A DNA stretch of 32,241 nt from Terriglobales bacterium (GTDB lineage Bacteria; Acidobacteriota; Terriglobia; Terriglobales; Acidobacteriaceae). The stretch spans positions 1 to 32,241 of the forward strand of contig JAICWB010000005.1 of NCBI GenBank assembly GCA_025935035.1, read 5' to 3'. A model generated the notes under the pieces. That model saw nothing but the letters and a program-made list of their open reading frames with translations. It was not told the origin of the DNA and did no database searches. Both the position numbers and the translations under genes were made by a program. Shown here piece after piece: positions 1 to 7,110 of the stretch. Every line of letters begins with the position of its first letter. Position 1 is the first letter of the stretch.

Positions 1-1155
1 AAACCGTTCTTGGTGAAGCTGCTCCGCGAACAGGTCGCCGGATTTTATGACGCAAAGACCAAAACGATGCACCTGCTGGATTGGCTTCCGGCGGAGGTGC
101 AACGCCCGGTGATGGCGCACGAACTCACTCACGCATTGCAAGACCAAACGGTGGATCTGGACAAATGGACGGGCGAAAAGACCGATGCCGCTGACAAAGC
201 CGCAGATCCCATCAATGCCGAGATCGAAGATGACGAAGATTCAACTGCGCGCTCGGCAGTGGTCGAGGGGCAGGGAACTGCGGTAATGATCGATTACATC
301 CTGCTTCCGATGGGCAAGTCACTGGAGACTTCGCCGGAGCTGGGCGAAGTCATGAAAAAATCCATGGATTCGCCGGAAGGCGAGGGCATGCAAGTGCTGG
401 CTTCCGCCCCTATCTTGCTGAAGGAAACCCTTACGTTCCCATATCGTGATGGGTTGGGTTTTGTGCAAGCATTGCTCAAAGCGGGCAGCAAGAAGAAGGC
501 CTACATGGGAGCGCTGATGGATCCTCCACACGATACCCACCAGATATTGCACCCCGAAGATTATTTGAACCACAAGCCCACGCCGGTGATGCATATGCCG
601 GACTTGAACAGCGCGTTGAAAGGCGCCTACGAGAAGTATGACGTTGGCTCGATCGGTGAGTTCGACTTGAGGGTTCTCTTCAAGCAATTCGGCGATGAGA
701 AAGCTGCGAATCACCTCGCGCCAGAATGGAACGGCGGCATGTACTATGCGGCCAGGAAGCAAAAGAAGAATGGCAATGCGGATACTTCGGTTTCGCCAAG
801 CGACGTTGCGATCCTCTATGTATCTGATTGGAAGTCGCCGGAAGATGCGCGCGAGTTCGCCGCTTCCTACGGACAGACGGTGCTGAAGCGCTATGCCGGC
901 TACGTTCGAACAGACTGTGCGGGTCAAGCCGGTTGCTCGACGTGGAGTGCGGCCGGCAGCGATCCGGTGATCGTACAAGTGATCGGCAACCGCGTTTTCG
1001 TAAGTGAAAGCTTCGACCAAAAAACGGCCGATGCTCTCCGCAAGATCATCCTTGCTGATGCGCCAGCGGGGAAGAGCACCGAGATCCGCGGCGGCAACTT
1101 GAGCATGCGTGTCGCGGCGCCGTACTTTGCCGCGGAACGCGCGCTCGCTCATTGA
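1..1155 (+). CDS. Putative HEXXH zinc metallopeptidase, 5'-truncated
   Basis: The reading frame is open from the first base, so the gene begins upstream of the window and its N-terminus (possibly a signal peptide) is missing. The visible part has a zincin motif, HELTH, at bases 118-132. A glutamate in the segment RSAVVEGQG about 45 residues later is a plausible third zinc ligand, as in gluzincins. The rest resembles no family I can name. Near the C-terminus a Cys-containing segment (TDCAGQAGCSTW) could form a disulfide, which would suit an exported protein. The TTG at base 10 is probably not the real start. The gene ends 81 bases before the mtnP start, and a -10-like element lies between them, so it is probably the end of a separate transcription unit. 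The protease call rests on the motif only; the substrate is unknown. Confidence 0.6.
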   Translation, partial: KPFLVKLLREQVAGFYDAKTKTMHLLDWLPAEVQRPVMAHELTHALQDQTVDLDKWTGEKTDAADKAADPINAEIEDDEDSTARSAVVEGQGTAVMIDYILLPMGKSLETSPELGEVMKKSMDSPEGEGMQVLASAPILLKETLTFPYRDGLGFVQALLKAGSKKKAYMGALMDPPHDTHQILHPEDYLNHKPTPVMHMPDLNSALKGAYEKYDVGSIGEFDLRVLFKQFGDEKAANHLAPEWNGGMYYAARKQKKNGNADTSVSPSDVAILYVSDWKSPEDAREFAASYGQTVLKRYAGYVRTDCAGQAGCSTWSAAGSDPVIVQVIGNRVFVSESFDQKTADALRKIILADAPAGKSTEIRGGNLSMRVAAPYFAAERALAH

Positions 1156-1183
1156 GCGGCGAAGGTCGCCTCGCGCCGTTTTG

Positions 1184-1189
1184 TATAAT
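1184..1189 (+). promoter_or_regulatory. -10 element, likely mtnP promoter
   Basis: A perfect TATAAT hexamer lies in the short gap between the metallopeptidase stop and mtnP. I see no good -35 hexamer at 16-18 bases upstream. A transcript starting about 7 bases downstream would give a leader of roughly 40 bases containing the AGGAG at 1221-1225. Confidence 0.45.
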
Positions 1190-1236
1190 CGTTGGTTCGC
1201 AACAACTCACCATCCCAATCAGGAGCACCCCTGATC

Positions 1237-2130
1237 TTGCATTCAGAGGTTTCGCATCAAGCAGAGATAGGCATCATCGGCGGCAGTGGCCTGTATTCCA
1301 TGCCTGGCCTCACGGCCGCGCAGGAACTAACGCAGACCACGCCGTTTGGCGCGCCGTCTGACGCCTACGTGCTAGGCACACTGGAAGGCCGCAAAGTCGC
1401 CTTCTTATCGCGCCATGGCCGTGGGCACCGCATCTCGCCCAGCGAGCTGAATTTCCGCGCCAACATCTATGGGTTCAAGCAGCTTGGTGTGGAACGCATT
1501 CTGTCTGTCTCCGCCGTCGGCTCACTGAAGGAAGAACACAAGCCCACTGACTTCGTTATTCCCGACCAGTTCTTTGACCGGACGCGCCATCGTGTGGACA
1601 CATTTTTTGGCGACGGCATCGTCGCGCACGTTTCGCTCGCCGATCCAGTCTGCGGCGAGCTGGCGAAAGTCTTTGCGGGTGCTTGTAAAACCGTGGGTGT
1701 CGTCGGAAAGCTCGGCGGCTCATATGTCTGCATGGAAGGGCCGCAATTCTCCACGCGCGCCGAGTCAAACGTTTATCGCAGTTGGGGAATGGACGTCATC
1801 GGCATGACCAACCTGCAAGAGGCACGGCTCGCTCGCGAAGCAGAGATCTGCTACTCGACGCTCGCGATGGTCACCGATTATGACTGCTGGCATACCGGGC
1901 ACGATGCCGTCACGGTGGAGCAAGTAGTCGCGGTAGTCCATCAGAACGCGGAGAACGCTCAGAGAGTGCTTCGCCAAGCTGTGGCTGCTTTGCCGAAGGT
2001 ACGCGGATGCAAGTGCGGTTGCGCTCTGGCGAGCGGGATCATGACGGACCCTTCCAAGATCCCCGCGGTAGCGCGTGAGAAGTTGAAGCTGATCTTGGAC
2101 AAGTATCTTGAGAAGAAGGTGAGCGCCTAA
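1237..2130 (+). CDS. mtnP: S-methyl-5'-thioadenosine phosphorylase (MTAP)
   Basis: Phosphorolysis of methylthioadenosine, the by-product of polyamine and related synthesis, to adenine and methylthioribose-1-phosphate; cytoplasmic. It belongs to the trimeric PNP/MTAP family. Seen in order: the phosphate-binding N-terminus IGIIGGSGLY (residues 11-20), LSRHGRGHRISPSE, the SVSAVGSL segment, the family signature EGPQFSTRAES, and the C-terminal TDYDCW, which is typical of MTAP rather than of guanosine/inosine PNPs. Start: an AGGAG at 1221-1225 favours TTG 1237 (spacing 11) or CTG 1231 (spacing 5). An upstream in-frame TTG at 1192 would add 15 residues with no family match. The length of 297 residues is normal. 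The next gene, a PfkB kinase, starts 2 bases after the stop, so the two are surely co-transcribed. Confidence 0.9.
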   Translation: MHSEVSHQAEIGIIGGSGLYSMPGLTAAQELTQTTPFGAPSDAYVLGTLEGRKVAFLSRHGRGHRISPSELNFRANIYGFKQLGVERILSVSAVGSLKEEHKPTDFVIPDQFFDRTRHRVDTFFGDGIVAHVSLADPVCGELAKVFAGACKTVGVVGKLGGSYVCMEGPQFSTRAESNVYRSWGMDVIGMTNLQEARLAREAEICYSTLAMVTDYDCWHTGHDAVTVEQVVAVVHQNAENAQRVLRQAVAALPKVRGCKCGCALASGIMTDPSKIPAVAREKLKLILDKYLEKKVSA

Positions 2131-2132
2131 CC

Positions 2133-3047
2133 ATGTCGATCCTGGTCGTTGGCTCAGTCGCATATGACGGCATCAAGTCTCCCGCAGGTTCTGTGGACCG
2201 CGTGCTGGGAGGCTCCGCGACTTATTTTTCCATCTCCGCGAGCTTCTTCACGCAGGTGCGCGTCGTCGCCGTTGTAGGGGATGATTTTTCCAAAGAAGAC
2301 GAGCAGGTACTGCTCGATCGCAAAGTCGATCTGACCGGATTACAGCGCGTTCCGGGCAAATCATTTTTCTGGCGGGGCGAGTACAACGAAAATCTGAACG
2401 AAGCCCACACGCTAACGACTGAACTGAATGTATTTGAAAAGTTCCAGCCGCAGATCCCGGAGAGCTACAAAGACAGCGATTATCTCTTTCTCGCCAACAT
2501 CGATCCCCTCTTGCAGATGGGCGTGCGTGACCAGATGAATAGATCCATGCTAGTCGGTTGCGACACGATGAATTACTGGATCAACAGCAAGCCCAATGAA
2601 CTGGCGCAGATCCTAAAGAAAGTGGACGTCCTGCTCATCAACGATGGTGAAGCGCGCATGTTGGGCAAGACTGCGAGCTTGCCGCGCGCCGCCCAGAAGA
2701 TCTTGGCGCATGGCCCGCGCGTGCTGGTGATCAAACATGGCGAGTACGGCGCCACCGCATTTTTCAAAGAAGCGGGCATGCATCCCTTCCGTGCGCCGGC
2801 GCTGCCCGTGGAAGAAGTAGTGGATCCCACGGGAGCTGGGGACTGCTTTGCGGGCGGGTTTATGGGATACATAGCCGCGCAGAGCGAGTTAAACCGCGAA
2901 GTATTCAAGCGGGCGATGTTCTTCGGCGGCGTGATGGGCTCGTTTGCCGTGGAGAAATTCGGCCCCGAGCGGTTCAAGACACTCAAGCGCGCCGAGATCG
3001 ATGCTCGCTTCGAACTCTTTCGCGAACTCAGCCATCTAGAGGACTAG
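2133..3047 (+). CDS. PfkB-family carbohydrate/nucleoside kinase
   Basis: ATP-dependent kinase of the ribokinase/PfkB superfamily, cytoplasmic; the substrate cannot be read from the sequence. The C-terminal PfkB signature DPTGAGD is at residues 231-237, with the catalytic base D237 and the anion hole GAG. The N-terminal GG motif reads GGSATY, so the asparagine common in ribokinases is absent, a variant found in some sugar and nucleoside kinases. The length of 304 residues is typical. The ATG is preceded by AAGGTGAG inside the mtnP 3' end, a good ribosome site, and the gap to mtnP is only 2 bases. The pairing suggests a role in purine nucleoside or methylthioribose salvage, for example an adenosine-kinase-like activity. 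That is an inference from context only. Confidence 0.85.
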   Translation: MSILVVGSVAYDGIKSPAGSVDRVLGGSATYFSISASFFTQVRVVAVVGDDFSKEDEQVLLDRKVDLTGLQRVPGKSFFWRGEYNENLNEAHTLTTELNVFEKFQPQIPESYKDSDYLFLANIDPLLQMGVRDQMNRSMLVGCDTMNYWINSKPNELAQILKKVDVLLINDGEARMLGKTASLPRAAQKILAHGPRVLVIKHGEYGATAFFKEAGMHPFRAPALPVEEVVDPTGAGDCFAGGFMGYIAAQSELNREVFKRAMFFGGVMGSFAVEKFGPERFKTLKRAEIDARFELFRELSHLED

Positions 3048-3063
3048 CTCCCTCAGCAAACGC

Positions 3064-4656
3064 TTGCGCAAGAATCCCCACTCCGACGAGACGGTGCTGA
3101 CCATCATCAGCACGGTCATGGCGCTGGTCGCATTTGCTTGGTTCTTTCGGCACAACGAAATACTTCTATACGGCGATGCGGTCGCGCACATCAACATCGC
3201 GCGCCGTGTGATTGATTCCCTCACGCCTGGACCGCTGCAACTAGGCACGGTCTGGCTGCCGTTGCCGCATGTGTTGATGCTGCCGTTCGTCGCCTCTGAC
3301 GTAGCCTGGCAAACGGGCATCGCCGGGTCGATCTGGTCAATGCTGGCCTTTATGTTTGGCACGGTCGGGGTGTACGGCATCGTCTCGCGACTTGCATCGC
3401 GTCCTGCGGCTTGGCTGGCAGCGCTGATCTACGCATGCAATCCAAATCTTTTGTATCTGCAATCGACGGCGATGACGGAGTCGATCTATTTGGCAGCGAT
3501 GGTCTGGGCGATTGCTTACTTGATCGAGTTCGTTCAAGGCATCAGTGAACAGCGCGGGTTGACCGCTGGTAGTGCGCTTACGAAATGCGGTATTGCGCTG
3601 GCTGCCGCCATGTACACGCGATATGACGGCTGGGTGCTTGCTGCCGTGGTTGCGCTGTGTGCGTTGTTTTATTTCAGTCGCAGCAGCTCTGAAGTTAGAG
3701 CATCACTTGGCCGTAATCCGATAATCTTTGCTGTGCTCGTCGTCATTCCGCCGCTCTCATGGCTGGGATACAACTGGCTGGTCTTTCACAACGCGTTGGA
3801 ATTTGCCAACGGTCCCTATTCCGCGCGCGCCATTGCAGCGCGAACCATGGCAGCCGGTGGCTCGCCTCATCCGGGATACCGCAGTCCTTGGGTGGCATGG
3901 ATCTACTTCATCAAGTGCGCCAAGCTCAATGTTGGCGACGACAAATGGCAGAACGTTTTGCTGCACATCGCCGTACTGGCGAGTCTGCTAGGCGCTCTGC
4001 GCAAACAATGGCGGCCGGCACTGCTGCTATGGCTACCTTTGCCGTTTTACATTTTTTGTATTGCCTATGGCGGCGTGCCCATCTTCATTCCAGTCTGGAC
4101 GCCGTACTCGTATTACAACGTTCGTTATGGCTTGCAACTTCTGCCCGTGATTGCGGTCTTCACCGGGCTGGGCCTCGAGTTGGTCCTGCGCGTGAACTAC
4201 TCGCGCCGATTCAATCTGATCGCGGTGGCCGTGTTCGCCCTGGTCGCCGCCTTGAGTTATGTAAGCGTGGTCCGCGGTGTACCTTTGTGCTTACGCGAAG
4301 CGAGGGCGAATGCCGTCACCCGCATCGGGTTCGAGACCGCACTGGCCAATGAACTACGTTTCTTTCCCAAAGACACCACTTACATCATGTACACGGCAGA
4401 CCATGTAGGGGCGTTGCAACGTGCCGGCATTCCGCTGAAGCAAGTGGTGACTGAAAACAATTGGGGATACTGGCAGCGCGCGCTCGAAGCTCCAGCGAAA
4501 AACGCAAATGTTGTGATCTCCATCGGCGACGATCCGGTAAGTGTGGCCGTCAAGAAACATCCCGACGACCTAGAGGAGTTGGAAGTCCTGCATACTAACG
4601 GACAGCCTCCCGCCCGCATCTATCAAAGCCACGCCAGAGTATCGCCCCCGCGGTGA
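3064..4656 (+). CDS. GT39/ArnT-like polytopic membrane glycosyltransferase
   Basis: Integral membrane protein of 530 residues with about ten hydrophobic segments and a soluble C-terminal part. The first extracytoplasmic loop begins YGDAVAHINIARRV, with an acidic residue placed as the catalytic Asp of GT-C fold enzymes (the dolichyl-phosphate-mannose protein mannosyltransferase/ArnT type). A small-residue-rich segment APAKNANVV lies in the C-terminal soluble region. Such enzymes move a sugar from a polyprenyl-phosphate donor on the periplasmic face; donor and acceptor are unknown here. The only usable start is TTG 3064, since an in-frame stop lies at 3037-3039. No convincing Shine-Dalgarno precedes it. 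The gene follows pfkB after 16 bases, probably in the same transcript. Family assignment is moderate and specific function low. Confidence 0.65.
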   Translation: MRKNPHSDETVLTIISTVMALVAFAWFFRHNEILLYGDAVAHINIARRVIDSLTPGPLQLGTVWLPLPHVLMLPFVASDVAWQTGIAGSIWSMLAFMFGTVGVYGIVSRLASRPAAWLAALIYACNPNLLYLQSTAMTESIYLAAMVWAIAYLIEFVQGISEQRGLTAGSALTKCGIALAAAMYTRYDGWVLAAVVALCALFYFSRSSSEVRASLGRNPIIFAVLVVIPPLSWLGYNWLVFHNALEFANGPYSARAIAARTMAAGGSPHPGYRSPWVAWIYFIKCAKLNVGDDKWQNVLLHIAVLASLLGALRKQWRPALLLWLPLPFYIFCIAYGGVPIFIPVWTPYSYYNVRYGLQLLPVIAVFTGLGLELVLRVNYSRRFNLIAVAVFALVAALSYVSVVRGVPLCLREARANAVTRIGFETALANELRFFPKDTTYIMYTADHVGALQRAGIPLKQVVTENNWGYWQRALEAPAKNANVVISIGDDPVSVAVKKHPDDLEELEVLHTNGQPPARIYQSHARVSPPR

Positions 4657-4662
4657 TAAAAT
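4654..4662 (+). promoter_or_regulatory. Extended -10 element before mgtC
   Basis: TGATAAAAT (extended -10, TGN plus TAAAAT) spans the stop codon of the preceding glycosyltransferase gene. It ends 9 bases before the mgtC ATG at 4672, where there is no Shine-Dalgarno. If used, the transcript would be leaderless or nearly so. Confidence 0.4.
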
Positions 4663-4671
4663 CCTTCGCGC

Positions 4672-5388
4672 ATGCATCTGCTTTGGGAAACATTCTCGCC
4701 GAAGATGGACCTGGCAACATTCGTCTCTGAGACGGTGTTGAAGCTGGTCGTCTCGGCGGTGCTGGGCGGCATCATCGGCTTGGAGCGTGAGCTGCGGCAC
4801 AAACCGGCGGGGTTACGCACGAACATGTTCATTTGTTTCGGCGCCGCCATGTATACGCTACTGTCTATGCGCTATTCACATTCCACCGCTGGCGCGAATT
4901 TCGACCCCAGCCGTATCTCGGCACAGATCATTCCGGGGATCGGATTCATCGGCGCCGGCGCGATCCTGCACTCGGGAGCGACGGTCACGGGCGTTACCAC
5001 GGCAGCCACTTTGTTCGTGGTCGCATCTATTGGCATGGCGGTAGGCGGCGGTGAGTACTTGTCCGCGATCTTTGCCACGATCGTGATTCTCGTGGCGCTC
5101 ACGTTGCTGGGCAAGATGGAAGCACGTTTTAACTTCAAACCTCTGACCATGTGTTATGAGGTCATGGGAAATTATCCAGACCAGCTGATCGCGACCGTGA
5201 ACCGCGTGATGGAGGAGCTACGACTGATCACGAAAAGCATCGCCATTGCGCCTTCCAACGGTGGACACCGGGTGCAGTTCACGGTGGACGCGAAGCATAG
5301 AGACCACATGGCGTTGCTGAAGAAATTGCAAAGCACGACCGGCATCGTGCGAGTCGAATCGATCAGGGGAAACGAAGCGAGTGAGTGA
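4672..5388 (+). CDS. mgtC: MgtC/SapB-family membrane protein
   Basis: Inner-membrane protein of the MgtC/SapB family, linked in other bacteria to magnesium limitation and to control of the F1Fo ATPase. Family motifs are clear: GGIIGLERELRHKPAGLRTNM just after the first helix, then a glycine-rich segment PGIGFIGAGAIL followed by TGVTTAATLF. Four to five membrane segments occupy about residues 15-155. The C-terminal 80 residues are soluble and resemble the ACT-like domain of longer MgtC proteins. The ATG at 4672 gives 238 residues. A second ATG at 4705 (MDLATFV) is closer to the usual family start and cannot be excluded. The end overlaps the next gene by 8 bases, so the two are translationally coupled. 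Confidence 0.88.
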   Translation: MHLLWETFSPKMDLATFVSETVLKLVVSAVLGGIIGLERELRHKPAGLRTNMFICFGAAMYTLLSMRYSHSTAGANFDPSRISAQIIPGIGFIGAGAILHSGATVTGVTTAATLFVVASIGMAVGGGEYLSAIFATIVILVALTLLGKMEARFNFKPLTMCYEVMGNYPDQLIATVNRVMEELRLITKSIAIAPSNGGHRVQFTVDAKHRDHMALLKKLQSTTGIVRVESIRGNEASE

Positions 5389-6172
5389 ATCGGGGATCCA
5401 GTTCGTAAAAGCCAGTGGTTGCGGAAACGTGTTTCTGCTTGTGGGCCAGGACCAGATGGCGGCGGAGCATCGGTCCGCAGTTTCCAAGAAGATGTGCAAA
5501 GAGTTTGCAGCAGACGGCGTGGAGTGGATAGCGCCTAGCCCGGACGCAGATGCGGACGTCGATGCCAGCCTTATAAACGCGGATGGCAGCCCCGCGGAGA
5601 TATCAGGAAATGGAACGCGATGCGTGGCTGCGTATTGGCACACGCTGCATGGCAGCGAATTAGTGCGTGTGCGCACCGGCGCGGGAGTAAGACCTTGCAA
5701 GCTACGGGCGCGTGACGGCAATGATTTTGAATTCGAGACCAACCTGGGCCAGCCTGAACTGGAAGGCGTGATGGAGATGTTCCTGCCCGTAGGAAAGTTA
5801 AAGGGCATGAAACTTTCCATGGGCAATCCGCAATTCGTGGTCTTCGTTGAGAGCTTTGATTTCGATTGGAAGAAGCGCGGCGCTGAGATCCAGGCCAAGA
5901 AAGTTTTTTCCAAAGGCGTGAACGTGAGTTTTGTGCAAGTTCTGCGCTCGTCGGAGATCGAGGCGCGGTTCTTCGAGCGCGGAGTCGGGGCGACTCAATC
6001 ATCTGGTACGGGATCGTGCGCGGCGGCAGTTGCAGCCATCGCTGCGGACCTTGTGGTCTCGCCTGTGCGCGTTCGTTCTGAAGGTGGATTGCAGATCGTG
6101 ACGTGGGAGCAGGAAGACGTCATCTTGCGGGGACCGGCGAGCATCGAAGAATCCGGCGAATTCGCCGCTTAA
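5381..6172 (+). CDS. dapF: Diaminopimelate epimerase-family protein with Ser in place of both catalytic Cys
   Basis: A 263-residue protein of the DapF fold. Canonical DapF interconverts LL- and meso-diaminopimelate by a two-base mechanism using one Cys from each half. Family landmarks are present: SGCGNVF (normally GLGNDF), NADGSPAE then SGNGTRC at 66-81, GNP at 148-150, N181, ER at 199-200, and GTGSC at 209-213. Both catalytic positions are serine: S75 (codon TCA, 5603-5605) where CGNG is expected, and S208 (codon TCT, 6002-6004) where ACGSG is expected. Most substrate-binding positions remain, so the protein is divergent rather than decayed, and the frame is intact. It starts with GTG 5381 overlapping mgtC and lies just before ldcA and mpl. 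It may be a slower epimerase, a different racemase or a binding protein. Family certain, activity uncertain. Confidence 0.82.
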   Translation: MSESGIQFVKASGCGNVFLLVGQDQMAAEHRSAVSKKMCKEFAADGVEWIAPSPDADADVDASLINADGSPAEISGNGTRCVAAYWHTLHGSELVRVRTGAGVRPCKLRARDGNDFEFETNLGQPELEGVMEMFLPVGKLKGMKLSMGNPQFVVFVESFDFDWKKRGAEIQAKKVFSKGVNVSFVQVLRSSEIEARFFERGVGATQSSGTGSCAAAVAAIAADLVVSPVRVRSEGGLQIVTWEQEDVILRGPASIEESGEFAA

Positions 6173-6174
6173 CT

Positions 6175-6180
6175 TACAAT
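6175..6180 (+). promoter_or_regulatory. -10-like hexamer before ldcA
   Basis: TACAAT lies just after the dapF-like stop and ends 6 bases before the ldcA ATG at 6187, the spacing expected of a leaderless start. No -35 hexamer is recognisable. The AGG at 6181-6183 is too close to act as a normal Shine-Dalgarno. Confidence 0.35.
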
Positions 6181-6186
6181 AGGCAG

Positions 6187-7110
6187 ATGCGCGAGCCCGG
6201 CAAGCCTGCAAGAAATATTCCGAAGATCCCGCGCGCAGGCGACACGCTCGGCATTATCGCTCCGGCCAGCCAGATCAAAAAACAACAGTTGGACGAATCA
6301 TGCGCCTCTCTGCAGAAGCTGGGATTCAAGACCACATATTTTGATTCCATCTTCGACAGCGAACTTTATTTCGCGGGGAACGCTATTCGTCGTGCGTGGG
6401 AAGTGCACAAGATGTTCAAGCGCAGCGATATTGATGGCATTGTCTGCGCGCGCGGCGGCTATGGAACAAATCACCTCTTGCCCCGCATCGACCTTGATGT
6501 GATCCGGGCGCACCCCAAGTTCTTTATGGGATATAGCGACGCCACCTCATTGCTCACATATTTTTGTGACTACGCTGATTTGGTGACCTTCCACGGTCCC
6601 ATGGCGGTCTCTGACCGCGAACAATTTGCGCGAGGAACTTTCATTGACGATGTGACCAGCGGATTCGAATACAGCGCGCGAGTGCAACAGGTCACTGAAG
6701 GCAATGTGACTGGGATTTTTTACGGCGGATGCCTGTCGATGCTCGCGGCGTCGCTGGGCACACCCTATGAGATTCAGACCGAGGGAAGCGTTCTCTTCAT
6801 CGAAGACATTGCGACCAAGCCGTACCAGATCGACCGCATGCTTATGCAGTTAAAGCTGTCGGGAAAGTTGAAAGGCGTGCGAGGAATCTGTTTCGGCGAG
6901 ATGGTGGATTGCTCCCAACCCGGCGGGCAGGACTACACGCTAGTGCAATCTATCCGCAATGTGGTTGCAGATCTGCGGATTCCCGTGGGAATCGGTTTGC
7001 GTTCAGGGCACGTCAAGCCGGATCCGGCGCCAAATCTATGTTTACCACTCGGCATGCAGGTCGAACTCAACGTTACATCAGATGAGGTGACGCTCTCATG
7101 CCGGCCATGA
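6187..7110 (+). CDS. ldcA: L,D-carboxypeptidase, peptidase family S66
   Basis: Removes the terminal D-alanine from muropeptide tetrapeptides, giving the tripeptide used in murein recycling; cytoplasmic in the well-studied cases. All parts of the S66 Ser-Glu-His triad are visible: S117 in GYSDAT, E206 in FIEDI and H275 in RSGHVKP. The N-terminal AGDTLGIIAPAS and the CARGGYGT segment are also typical. The ATG at 6187 gives 307 residues, the normal family length. The frame is open further upstream, but that part runs through dapF and has no family match. It overlaps mpl by 13 bases. Because the tripeptide product is the substrate of Mpl, the overlap makes functional sense. Confidence 0.88.
   Translation: MREPGKPARNIPKIPRAGDTLGIIAPASQIKKQQLDESCASLQKLGFKTTYFDSIFDSELYFAGNAIRRAWEVHKMFKRSDIDGIVCARGGYGTNHLLPRIDLDVIRAHPKFFMGYSDATSLLTYFCDYADLVTFHGPMAVSDREQFARGTFIDDVTSGFEYSARVQQVTEGNVTGIFYGGCLSMLAASLGTPYEIQTEGSVLFIEDIATKPYQIDRMLMQLKLSGKLKGVRGICFGEMVDCSQPGGQDYTLVQSIRNVVADLRIPVGIGLRSGHVKPDPAPNLCLPLGMQVELNVTSDEVTLSCRP
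7085..7090 (+). promoter_or_regulatory. Shine-Dalgarno that decides the mpl start
   Basis: AGGTGA, inside the ldcA 3' end, lies 7 bases before ATG 7098 but 16 bases before the second candidate, ATG 7107. The latter forms an ATGA overlap with the ldcA stop. The spacing favours 7098. Confidence 0.5.

Noticed and set aside
319-1152. Long minus-strand open frame (277 codons) opposite the metallopeptidase
   Set aside because: Its composition is arginine/leucine-rich with no motif, and the opposite strand encodes HELTH with normal protein character. This is a shadow of a real gene.
1192-1236. Upstream TTG 1192 as the mtnP start
   Set aside because: It lies only 2 bases after the -10 hexamer, and the 15 extra residues do not match the family. 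The AGGAG at 1221-1225 supports a start at 1231-1237.
5218-5913. Minus-strand open frame (231 codons) opposite the mgtC end and dapF
   Set aside because: The plus strand holds two recognisable families across the whole stretch, and the minus frame has low-complexity serine/proline content and no motif.
6103-6186. Upstream extension of the ldcA frame from 6103
   Set aside because: It runs through the dapF 3' end, and its residues do not match S66 peptidases. ATG 6187 gives the normal start and length.
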